In this document: one piece after another, positions 7,201 through 14,510 of the stretch
Layout of the letters: the number at the start of each line of letters is the position of its first letter
Numbering within the stretch: the stretch's first letter is position 1
Origin: an uncultured Prevotella sp.
Lineage (GTDB): Bacteria; Bacteroidota; Bacteroidia; Bacteroidales; Bacteroidaceae
Length of the DNA: 34,367 nucleotides
Direction: 5' to 3'
NCBI GenBank assembly: GCA_900543585.1
Contig: UQRP01000028.1
Coordinates: 1-34,367 of the forward strand
Notes under the pieces: model-generated
What the model was told of the DNA's origin: nothing
Seen by the model: only the letters and a program-made list of their open reading frames with translations
The model's database searches: none
Program-made: the position numbers and the translations under genes

Positions 7201-9171
7201 TTATTTCGGAATATATTGTATACCCAAGCTCTTGGCCCTGTCAAGGTTGCGGTGCTTGACGGTTTTCTTTGAACTGCTGTCGTCTTTCTGCTTTGTTATC
7301 TCAGCGGGTTTCTGCCTGTAGAGAGGCCTTGCCGTAGGACTCCACGAGAGTGTCATATCCCACTTCTGCCGGCATTCGATGACCTCAGGATAATAGTAGA
7401 CCTCCTCAGGCTCCACACCCTTGTCATAGTCTCCGGTATCCCAGAGCCCGTTGTTGTTGCTGTCGACGATGGCACGCATATAATATTTACCCTCTTTGAG
7501 GTAGTAGAACTCCGCCTGACCGTTGTCGATACGGACCTCCTTAGCCACATTGCCCGAGTTGTCGAGGAGCTGCACGATAAGATGCTTGCCGCCCATGCCC
7601 GTGATGGTCATCAGTACAGAGGCATAAGAGTCGTTGCCCGGCACCTTGATGCCCTGCTTGATTTTAGCCGACACATCGCCGTAGATGGACGAGAACGTAG
7701 CACTGTCAGCTTCCAAGCTATATTCGTTGCCCGGTCGCCAGGCCGCCTTGAAGCGGTAGGTCTCATCGTTGATGCGCTCCAGCTCGTAGCGCTCCCGATA
7801 CCACAGACTGTCGCCTTCGGGATGGGAATATAGATGGATGTGGGCCGTGTCGGCAGCATTGAGCGGGACCGTGGACTGGATGGTCACATTCTCATCCGGG
7901 GCCATCTCACCGTTCGGCGTGATGTTGAGCTTCAAGGTCTCACGCGGCATGATGCTGTCGTAGGGCATGCCCTTCTTGCGCTTCTTGTCCTGGTCTTTCT
8001 GCCAGTCCTTGAATTTCTTCTCGGCATCCTTGAGGCGCTTGGCATACGATGTCTTGGCAATAAGCGACAAGGTGTCGGTCTGCTGCCTCAGCACCCCTGC
8101 TGTGTCTGTGATGTTATGAAGGAGCGCTATCTGAAGGGTATCCTGATTGACCAGCGCCGTATCGCGCAGCCAGTAGGTGATGGTGTCGCGCTTAGCGTTG
8201 GCCTCTGTGATGAAAGCGTTGTCGCTGTTGAAGTTGAGCCCTCTGACGATGGGCAGGATGCTGTCGCCATAACTGTAGAAGAGCGTGAAGTGGTTGGCCT
8301 CGGTGCGGTCGCTCTTCACGAGGTAGCGGTTGGTGAGAATCTCGTTGAAGGCTCTCAGACAGATGTCGTCGGGAAGGAAATGGGTGTAGCCCACCCGCTC
8401 CACGGAGGCGATGTGCAAGGAGTCGGTCCACGTGGTATCCTGACGGACATCCTGCTTGAAGGTCGGCTCGATGAGATCCTTGTTGAAGGCCAGCATCTCA
8501 CTCTTCTGATTGAAGCAGTAGTTGCCGTCGGCATCCTGCAAAGCGTAGATATGGTATTTGCCGGGAGCCACACCTTTTATAATAAAGTGGCCGTTAGCAT
8601 CGGTGCGCGATACGCGCAGCATGGGTTTGGTCTTGAAAGCCGAGTCGGCAAGGTCGCTGTAGAGGCCCACAAGGATGCCCTTGACAGGCTCCAGGTCAGA
8701 AGCTTGCACGACATAGCCCGACACCTGCAGCGTGTCGATATGGTCGCCGGTGGAGAAGGTATAGGCATAGTTGCCCAGGGGATTACCCTCGTTGTTGTCG
8801 CTGATGGCATTGGAGAAGTCGATGGTGTAGGTGGTGTTGGCCTTCAGGGAATCCTGCAAAGCCACAGAGATGCGCTTGCCCTCTCCTTTTATCTCCGGTG
8901 CCTCTATCTGCGGCGGCGAGACGACGACATTCTCGGTGGGGTTGTCGATGGTGATGTATTCGTCGAAGTTGATGATAATCTTCTTCTTTTTGACATTGGT
9001 AGCCCCTTCGGCAGGCTCAGCGCTGACAACATGGGGCGGGGTCTCATCATACCATCCCCCGTCGGGACTGCCCATACGGGCACAGGAATGGAGAAGCAGC
9101 ACAGTGATGACGACAGCCGCCACACAGACCATGCCATGGATGATATTTCTTGCCGTTGTGAATGGCTTCAT
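7201..9171 (-). CDS. Ig-like (Big_5) domain lipoprotein
   Basis: The 656-residue protein has an N-terminal hydrophobic segment ending LLLHSCARMGSPDGG, a lipoprotein signal with Cys at about residue 30. An Ig-like Big_5/SbsA-type domain follows (TPPHVVSAEPAEGATNVKKK to YAYTFSTGDHIDTL, about 44-146). A carboxypeptidase-regulatory-like beta domain comes next (VSGYVVQASDLEPVKGILVGLY, ANGHFIIKGVAPGKYHIYAL). Further beta-rich repeats follow, with a second such segment near 560-610 (EGKYYMRAIVDSNNNGLWDTGDY). This architecture is common in Bacteroidota envelope lipoproteins of unknown role. It sits 34 bases after the GH3 gene in transcription order. Confidence 0.88.
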   Translation of the reverse strand: MKPFTTARNIIHGMVCVAAVVITVLLLHSCARMGSPDGGWYDETPPHVVSAEPAEGATNVKKKKIIINFDEYITIDNPTENVVVSPPQIEAPEIKGEGKRISVALQDSLKANTTYTIDFSNAISDNNEGNPLGNYAYTFSTGDHIDTLQVSGYVVQASDLEPVKGILVGLYSDLADSAFKTKPMLRVSRTDANGHFIIKGVAPGKYHIYALQDADGNYCFNQKSEMLAFNKDLIEPTFKQDVRQDTTWTDSLHIASVERVGYTHFLPDDICLRAFNEILTNRYLVKSDRTEANHFTLFYSYGDSILPIVRGLNFNSDNAFITEANAKRDTITYWLRDTALVNQDTLQIALLHNITDTAGVLRQQTDTLSLIAKTSYAKRLKDAEKKFKDWQKDQDKKRKKGMPYDSIMPRETLKLNITPNGEMAPDENVTIQSTVPLNAADTAHIHLYSHPEGDSLWYRERYELERINDETYRFKAAWRPGNEYSLEADSATFSSIYGDVSAKIKQGIKVPGNDSYASVLMTITGMGGKHLIVQLLDNSGNVAKEVRIDNGQAEFYYLKEGKYYMRAIVDSNNNGLWDTGDYDKGVEPEEVYYYPEVIECRQKWDMTLSWSPTARPLYRQKPAEITKQKDDSSSKKTVKHRNLDRAKSLGIQYIPK

Positions 9172-9205
9172 ATTTTGCTTATGTTTTTAACAGGGCAGAG
9201 AGAAA

Positions 9206-10714
9206 CTAAGCGTTCATCTCCAACAGTTCTTCCATATTCTTTCTGGAATTGCTCAGTCGTGGCACCTTATGCTGTCCGCCGAGCTTGCCCTTCGACTTCA
9301 ACCACTCCTCAAAGAGGTGTGGGTGAGCCTTCACCACTTCCAAGTGCTGGAGGGTGACATCGTGGAAGCGCTTGGCCTCGTAGTCGGAGTTGATTTCCTG
9401 AAGCTTATGGTCGAGGCAGTCAGAGAACTTCTGCAGGTCGTCGGGGTCTTTGGAGAATTCTATGAGCCACTGGTGGCGGCACTTGGCATTCTCGTCCATA
9501 TAGACAGGTGCGGCGGTGTATTCCAGCACCTGGGCGCCGGTCTGCTCACAGGCGTAAGCAAGACCCTTCTCGGCATTGTCCTGGATGAGCTCTTCGCCAA
9601 AGGCATTGATGAAGTACTTTGTGCGACCTGTGATGATGAACTTGTAAGGCTTCTTCGATGTGAACGACACCGTGTCGCCAATCATGTAGCGCCACAGTCC
9701 GCACGACGTGGAGATGACCATGGCGTAGTTCTTGTTCAGCTCGACATCCTCAAGTGGGATAGCCTGGGCGTCGGGGCTGCCGACATCCTCAAGGGGTATG
9801 AACTCATAGAAGACACCGTAGTCGAGCATCAGCAGCATGGACTTGTCCTTGGGATCGTCCTGAATGCCAAAGAAGCCCTCTGAGGCGTTGTAGGTCTCCA
9901 TATAGTGCATCTTCGGCGAGGTGATGATTTCCTCATACTGCTTGCGGTAGGGTGTGAAGGCGATACCACCGTGGAAGAAGACCTCCAGATTGGGCCACAC
10001 ATCCTCCAGATGCTTCTTTCCGGAGAGTTCAAGGACTCTGACGATGACACTGAGCATCCACGACGGCACGCCGGAGATATTGGTGACATTCTTATCCATG
10101 CACTCTCGTGCAATGCGGTCGCGCTTCAGCTCGAAGTCGCTGAGCAGGGCTGTGGCCTTCTTCGGCACGCGCATGAGGTTGGCGATGGGGTTGATATTCT
10201 CGATGAGAATGGCACTCAGGTCGCCGACCAGCGAACCTTCGACATTATAATTAGGTGAATGGCTGCCTCCAAGAATGAGGGCCTTGCCGTCGAAGATACG
10301 GCTGTCGGGATTGTTGTGCAGATAGAAGGCGACCACATCAGTGCCACCTTTATAATGAATATTGTGCAATCCGGCATTGCTGACGGGGATGAACTTCGAC
10401 TTGTCGTTGGTAGTGCCCGATGACTTGGCATACCATTTCACCAGCCCCGGCCAGAGCACATTCTGCTCGCCGTGACGCATGCGGTCGATGTCGCCTTTCA
10501 ACTCCTCATAAGTGTTGATGGGGATATTGGTTGCAAAGTCCTTGTAGGAAGCAATGCTGTCAAACATATGGCTGCGCCCATATTCGGTTTCGCGACCTTT
10601 GCTGACAAGATATTTCAGCACTGATTCCTGCAACTGCTCAGGCTGTGTATAATGCTTCATAAGCTCTTTCTGACGGGGCAGAAAGAGCTTGCTGGCTATC
10701 TTTGTGAGACTCAT
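9206..10714 (-). CDS. GH3-family acyl-adenylating enzyme
   Basis: I prefer the ATG at 10714 (MSLTKIASKLF, 502 residues) over the in-frame GTG at 10720. The protein belongs to the GH3 auxin-responsive promoter family, part of the ANL adenylate-forming superfamily. Visible motifs are the phosphate-binding SSGTTNDKSKFIPV (from residue 98), YNASEGFFGIQDD for the nucleotide pocket, and GRTKYFINAFGEEL, which is the hinge region. Plant GH3 enzymes link amino acids to acyl acids. The substrate of the Bacteroidota versions is unknown to me. It has its own promoter at 10742-10775 and probably heads an operon with the Ig-like lipoprotein and DUF3108 genes, suggesting an envelope or lipid substrate, by context only. 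Confidence 0.92.
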   Translation of the reverse strand: MSLTKIASKLFLPRQKELMKHYTQPEQLQESVLKYLVSKGRETEYGRSHMFDSIASYKDFATNIPINTYEELKGDIDRMRHGEQNVLWPGLVKWYAKSSGTTNDKSKFIPVSNAGLHNIHYKGGTDVVAFYLHNNPDSRIFDGKALILGGSHSPNYNVEGSLVGDLSAILIENINPIANLMRVPKKATALLSDFELKRDRIARECMDKNVTNISGVPSWMLSVIVRVLELSGKKHLEDVWPNLEVFFHGGIAFTPYRKQYEEIITSPKMHYMETYNASEGFFGIQDDPKDKSMLLMLDYGVFYEFIPLEDVGSPDAQAIPLEDVELNKNYAMVISTSCGLWRYMIGDTVSFTSKKPYKFIITGRTKYFINAFGEELIQDNAEKGLAYACEQTGAQVLEYTAAPVYMDENAKCRHQWLIEFSKDPDDLQKFSDCLDHKLQEINSDYEAKRFHDVTLQHLEVVKAHPHLFEEWLKSKGKLGGQHKVPRLSNSRKNMEELLEMNA

Positions 10715-10741
10715 TTTCACATGTTATATCTATGCAACGTG

Positions 10742-10775
10742 CAAAATTAAGCTAAAACAACGACAAAGTGGCAAA
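10742..10775 (-). promoter_or_regulatory. promoter of the GH3 operon
   Basis: The minus strand has TTTG (10772-10775), 22 bases, then TAATTTTG (10742-10749), matching the Bacteroidota -33/-7 pair with slightly long spacing. The start would be near 10736, 22 bases before the ATG at 10714. Confidence 0.6.
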
Positions 10776-10796
10776 ATTTAGGTATTTTAATAGTTA

Positions 10797-10816
10797 GGTG
10801 GTGGGTACCCACCACC
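10797..10816. terminator. 20-bp perfect palindrome after the nucleoside kinase stop codon
   Basis: GGTGGTGGGTACCCACCACC is a perfect 20-bp palindrome abutting the TGA of the nucleoside kinase gene (10817-10819). As RNA it gives a GC-rich stem of about 8 pairs. It separates the kinase from the promoter of the next gene. No T run follows on the minus strand, so it could also be a protein-binding site. Confidence 0.6.
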
Positions 10817-12487
10817 TCAATAATGGAACGAACTGCCACCAAGGAACTCGCGAATCAGACTCGTCGGCGGAATATCCCTGTTGGGTATCGGGCGGATATA
10901 GTCTAAGAACTTCTTCAGCCGGTAAGCCTCAGAATATTCCTCACAACTCTCGGGTACCTGCTCCAAGAGCGGCTCGGCCTGCTGCTTGATGACAGCGAGC
11001 TCGAAGAGCATGGCGGAGTTGAACATGGCGTCGGCATTCTCCTGATAAGGGAATATCCACTTGTTCTCGCCCGCACGCACCGACGGCCACCGGTGGATGG
11101 TCTCCTGGGCGTTGACACCACGGTATTTATAGTCGCGGATGATACGGCGCAGCAGACGGTTGTCGGTGGTGGGGATATAGTTGTGGTCGTCGAGGAGAAT
11201 GGTGGTAAGAGCAGAGACATAGACCCGGAACTTCTGCTGCTCAGGGATTTCGGAGGTCAGCTCGGGGTTCAGCGCATGGATACCTTCCACGACGAGGACG
11301 TTGTCATCATTCATCTTTATCTTCCGGCCACTGCGCTTGCTCGTGCCGTCGGCAAAGTCATATTTTGGCAGCTCTACTTCCTCACCATTGAAAAGGGCAT
11401 TGAACTGCTCGTTGATGAGCTTGAGGTTGAGGGCATAGATGCTTTCATAGTCGTATTCGCCATTCTCATCCTTAGGCGTGAGATGGCGGTCGACGAAGTA
11501 GTCGTCAAGTGAAATCTGCAAGGGCTTGATGCCATTGGCTAACAGTTGGATGCAGAGTCGCTTGCAGGTTGTGGTCTTTCCCGACGAGGAAGGCCCTGCC
11601 AAGAGGATGAGTTTCACACCCTTGCGCGAGGCTATCTCGTCGGCAATCTCGGAAATCTTCTTCTCCTGCAAAGCCTCGGAGACATTGATGACATCAGTGG
11701 CATACCCCTTGTCGACCATCTCGTTGAAGTCGCCCACGGTGCGCACACCCATGATGCGCTGCCAGCGGTGGTGCTCCTGAAAGATACCAAACATCTTGTC
11801 CTGATGCGTCATCTCGGGCAGTACATGCGGATTCTTCAAATCGGGAATGCGAAGCAGCAACCCGTCGAAATATTTCTCCAGCCCAAAGAGATAAATCTGC
11901 GAGGTGTTGGTGAGCAGCGAGCCATAGTAATAGTCCACATAATCATCAATCTGATAGTAAGTGGTATAGAGCCGTCCATAGCTCTTGAGCAGCTTCACCT
12001 TAGAGGTATCGCCCTTGCTTTCAAACATCTTGATGGCATCCTCAGTGGGCACTTCGTGTCGCAGAATAGGCATCTTGGCGTCGATAATCTCTTGCATGCG
12101 CTGTTTGATTTTCGCCACATCCTCTAAAGTTACGGGGTGGCCAATGGTGAGATTGACGTAGTAGCCATTGCTCACGGGAATGTCGATGACCACGAGACTG
12201 CCGGGGTAGAGGTCGTGGACAGCCTTGCAGAGAATGAAGAAGAGCGTGCGGGTGTAGTTGCGCGACCCGGAGCCCGACGTCATGTCGAGGAACTCCACAT
12301 CTTTATTATGGTAAAGGCGGAAATGCATGCCTTCTACCTTGTTATTGACCTTTGCACAGACCGGTCCACAGTCCATTTTAAGCCCAGAAGCAAAAAAAAC
12401 TTGAGAAAGTGTGCTTCCGGGTGAGATGTTTAGTTCTTTTTTATTATTTTTGCATCGGATTTGTAACACCTGTTTCGTTTCTGCCAT
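10817..12487 (-). CDS. nucleoside kinase with N-terminal TGS-like domain
   Basis: I place the start at the ATG at 12487 (MAETKQVLQIRC, 556 residues). The 14 extra upstream residues lack support, and the family normally begins with this TGS-like segment. The N-terminal third resembles threonyl-tRNA synthetase TGS and second-additional domains (GSTLSQVFFASGLKMDCGPVCAKVNNKV). The C-terminal part is a uridine kinase/phosphoribulokinase P-loop domain with Walker A GPSSSGKTTT (298-307) and LVVEGIHAL. Proteins of this architecture are annotated as nucleoside kinases, likely phosphorylating uridine or cytidine. A palindrome marks its 3' end, separating it from the GH3 operon. Confidence 0.9.
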   Translation of the reverse strand: MAETKQVLQIRCKNNKKELNISPGSTLSQVFFASGLKMDCGPVCAKVNNKVEGMHFRLYHNKDVEFLDMTSGSGSRNYTRTLFFILCKAVHDLYPGSLVVIDIPVSNGYYVNLTIGHPVTLEDVAKIKQRMQEIIDAKMPILRHEVPTEDAIKMFESKGDTSKVKLLKSYGRLYTTYYQIDDYVDYYYGSLLTNTSQIYLFGLEKYFDGLLLRIPDLKNPHVLPEMTHQDKMFGIFQEHHRWQRIMGVRTVGDFNEMVDKGYATDVINVSEALQEKKISEIADEIASRKGVKLILLAGPSSSGKTTTCKRLCIQLLANGIKPLQISLDDYFVDRHLTPKDENGEYDYESIYALNLKLINEQFNALFNGEEVELPKYDFADGTSKRSGRKIKMNDDNVLVVEGIHALNPELTSEIPEQQKFRVYVSALTTILLDDHNYIPTTDNRLLRRIIRDYKYRGVNAQETIHRWPSVRAGENKWIFPYQENADAMFNSAMLFELAVIKQQAEPLLEQVPESCEEYSEAYRLKKFLDYIRPIPNRDIPPTSLIREFLGGSSFHY

Positions 12488-12576
12488 AGTAATTAAGGTT
12501 TTAAATGGTTTCAGGTGTAAAATTAGCAAATTAGAATGAGTAAATCAGAAAATCGCATTATAAACATAGTTAAAAT

Positions 12577-14262
12577 ATGACGATCCTCCTATTAAAGATT
12601 GTTGGAGCCCTCGCCCTTCTCATCTACGGCATGAAGGTGATGAGTGAAGCTCTACAGAAACTCGCCGGCCCGCAGCTGCGCCACGTCCTCGGGGCCATGA
12701 CCACAAACCGCTTCTCTGGTGTTCTCACCGGTATGCTGACAACAGTAGCCGTACAGTCTTCAACGGCAACAACAGTGATGACGGTATCTTTCGTCAACGC
12801 CGGACTGCTGACCCTGGTGCAGGCCATCTCGGTCATCATGGGTGCCAACATCGGCACCACCCTCACCGCATGGATCATGTCGGCAGGGTTCTCGTTTAAA
12901 ATCAGTGACTTCGTCTGGCCTGTCTTTCTCATCGGACTGCTGCTGATCTACTCTAAGAAGAACCGGTTTATAGGAGACTTTCTCTTTGGTGTGGCTTTTA
13001 TGTTTCTTGCGCTCGCCACACTTGGTGAAAGCCAGCTGCCACCCGAGCAGCTCACAGCGCTGAAAGGATTTTTTGCTTCTTTCGACCCCAACAGCTTCGG
13101 GACCATCCTCCTCTTCCTCTTATTTGGTACCATTCTGACGTGTATCCTTCATAGCTCGGCGGCTCTGATGGCCATCACGATGATGCTCTGTACACAGGCC
13201 AGACTGCCTATCTATCTCGGCATCGCCCTTGTCTTGGGTGAGAATATCGGTACTACCTTCACTGCCAACCTCGTAGCCCTCACCGCCAACACCGAAGCCC
13301 GGCGCGCCGCCTTCGGACACCTCTTCTTTAATGTCTTCGGTGTGATATGGGTGCTGTGCATCTTCAAGTATTTCGTCAACTTCGCCTGCGGATTCGTAGG
13401 CTACGACCCCGCCAACACTGCCGTGGCCGTCTCCTCCACAAAGATTACCTTTGCCTTGGCAGCTTTCCACACCTGCTTCAACGTCTGCAACACCATCGTT
13501 ATGCTGCCTTTCGTCAAGCAAGTGGCTAAGGTATGCTGCCTCGTTTGGAAGACAAAGCTCAACAAGGAAGACGACGAATTCCGCCTGCGCTATATCTCCA
13601 GCGGTATCATGAAGACTCCTGAACTCTCCGTGCTGGAGGCTCAGAAGGAGATTCAGAGCTTTGCTGAGCGCATACAACGTATGTTTGGAATGGTCAGAGA
13701 ACTCTTGGAGGAGAAAGACAAGGAGAAGTTTCAGAAGACTTACGAGCGCATAGAGAAGTACGAGAATATCTCCGACAATATGGAGATAGAAATTGCCAAA
13801 TACCTCGACCAGGTGAGCAATGCCCACCTCTCCGACGATACCAAGAGCAAGATACGCTCGATGTTGCGCCAAATCTCTGAACTGGAGAGTATTGGCGACG
13901 CCTGCAACAACATGGGGCGCACCATCAACCGCAAGTTCAACTCTAAGGAGGAGTTCAACGAGAGCCAGTATGACCACATCCATCAGATGTTCGAGCTCGT
14001 CGATGATGCCCTCACACAGATGAACACGCTTCTTGTCGGCCACCGCGAAGACCTCAACGCCACACGCTCGTTCAATATCGAGAATGAGATCAACAACTAC
14101 CGCAGCCAACTGCGTTCTGAGAATCTCAACGATATCAACAACCATCAGTACGACTACGCTTCCGGCACGATGTATATGGACATCATCCAGGAGTGTGAGA
14201 AGCTCGGCGACTACGTCATCAACGTTGTCGAGGCTCGTATGGGCCTTAAAGCAGCCGCATAA
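12577..14262 (+). CDS. Na+/phosphate symporter with PhoU-like C-terminal domain
   Basis: The 561-residue inner-membrane protein has two Na/Pi cotransporter (PF02690) repeats. The first carries QSSTATT (60-66) and GANIGTTLTAW. The second carries HSSAALMAI and GENIGTTFTANL. About eight to nine membrane segments fill residues 1-320. The C-terminal 220 residues are helical and charged (LLEEKDKEKFQKTYERIEKYE), matching the PhoU-like domain that usually follows in NptA/YjbB proteins. It takes up or exports phosphate with sodium. It diverges from the nucleoside kinase across an 89-base gap in which I see no clear TAnnTTTG box. Transcription probably ends at the hairpin at 14381-14422. Confidence 0.93.
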   Translation: MTILLLKIVGALALLIYGMKVMSEALQKLAGPQLRHVLGAMTTNRFSGVLTGMLTTVAVQSSTATTVMTVSFVNAGLLTLVQAISVIMGANIGTTLTAWIMSAGFSFKISDFVWPVFLIGLLLIYSKKNRFIGDFLFGVAFMFLALATLGESQLPPEQLTALKGFFASFDPNSFGTILLFLLFGTILTCILHSSAALMAITMMLCTQARLPIYLGIALVLGENIGTTFTANLVALTANTEARRAAFGHLFFNVFGVIWVLCIFKYFVNFACGFVGYDPANTAVAVSSTKITFALAAFHTCFNVCNTIVMLPFVKQVAKVCCLVWKTKLNKEDDEFRLRYISSGIMKTPELSVLEAQKEIQSFAERIQRMFGMVRELLEEKDKEKFQKTYERIEKYENISDNMEIEIAKYLDQVSNAHLSDDTKSKIRSMLRQISELESIGDACNNMGRTINRKFNSKEEFNESQYDHIHQMFELVDDALTQMNTLLVGHREDLNATRSFNIENEINNYRSQLRSENLNDINNHQYDYASGTMYMDIIQECEKLGDYVINVVEARMGLKAAA

Positions 14263-14341
14263 GCGAAGACTTCCATAGAGTCACATAGACAATGCTAAGC
14301 AGTCGCATTGTCGTGGATGGACGACCATAGTGATGATACGC

Positions 14342-14417
14342 GGCAAATGCCACAGATATGTGCGGCATTTGCCACAGACTTGCGCGGCATATGTCATGGA
14401 TATCCATGGCATATGCC
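14342..14417 (+). repeat. 22-bp periodic array of GGCA-WW-TGYC, four units
   Basis: Ten-base inverted-repeat units start at 14342, 14364, 14386 and 14408, exactly 22 bases apart: GGCAAATGCC, GGCATTTGCC, GGCATATGTC, GGCATATGCC. The three 12-base spacers are ACAGATATGTGC, ACAGACTTGCGC and ATGGATATCCAT. All share A1, G4, A5 and T8 with the spacers of the array at 27307-27426. Confidence 0.92.
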
Positions 14418-14422
14418 GCGCA
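14381..14422 (+). terminator. 42-bp near-perfect inverted repeat, likely terminator of the Na/Pi symporter gene
   Basis: The halves 14381-14401 and 14402-14422 are reverse complements except for one T-G pair, which is a G-U wobble in RNA. The stem is formed by array units 3 and 4, their palindromic spacer ATGGATATCCAT, and outer TGCGC/GCGCA. CGTTTTATT follows, so it can act as an intrinsic terminator for the gene ending at 14262. Confidence 0.75.
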
Positions 14423-14446
14423 TCGTTTTATTAATAAAGCAAAACA

Positions 14447-14478
14447 CTTGGCACATCGAATTATTTTTTGTAGCTTTG
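14447..14478 (+). promoter_or_regulatory. promoter of the AAA-ATPase/nuclease-like gene
   Basis: CTTG (14447-14450), 20 bases, then TAGCTTTG (14471-14478) is one of the best matches here to the Bacteroidota TTG-N19/21-TAnnTTTG promoter. The leader is about 25 bases. The box begins 29 bases after the last unit of the 22-bp array. Confidence 0.75.
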
Positions 14479-14510
14479 CAATGTGAGTTGTTCACTTAAA
14501 TATCCGAGCC

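Larger units (their letters stand above)
14263..14510. other. intergenic region with 22-bp periodic array, hairpin and promoter
   Basis: No gene is supported. The region contains the palindromic array (14342-14417), the 42-bp inverted repeat (14381-14422) and the promoter of the next gene (14447-14478). The open frame at 14308-14499 consists largely of the array and is considered spurious. Confidence 0.85.

Noticed and set aside
7834..9357. 507-residue open frame opposite the Ig-like lipoprotein gene
   Set aside because: It is a shadow of the minus-strand gene, has no recognisable domain, and the opposite frame has a signal, domains and operon context.
12488..12576. Promoters in the divergent gap between the nucleoside kinase and the Na/Pi symporter genes
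   Set aside because: AT-rich sequence is present, but no TAnnTTTG match on either strand is good enough to report.
14308..14499. 63-residue open frame
   Set aside because: Most of it is the 22-bp array and the hairpin, it overlaps the promoter of the next gene, and a 22-base period does not keep frame. It is not a gene.
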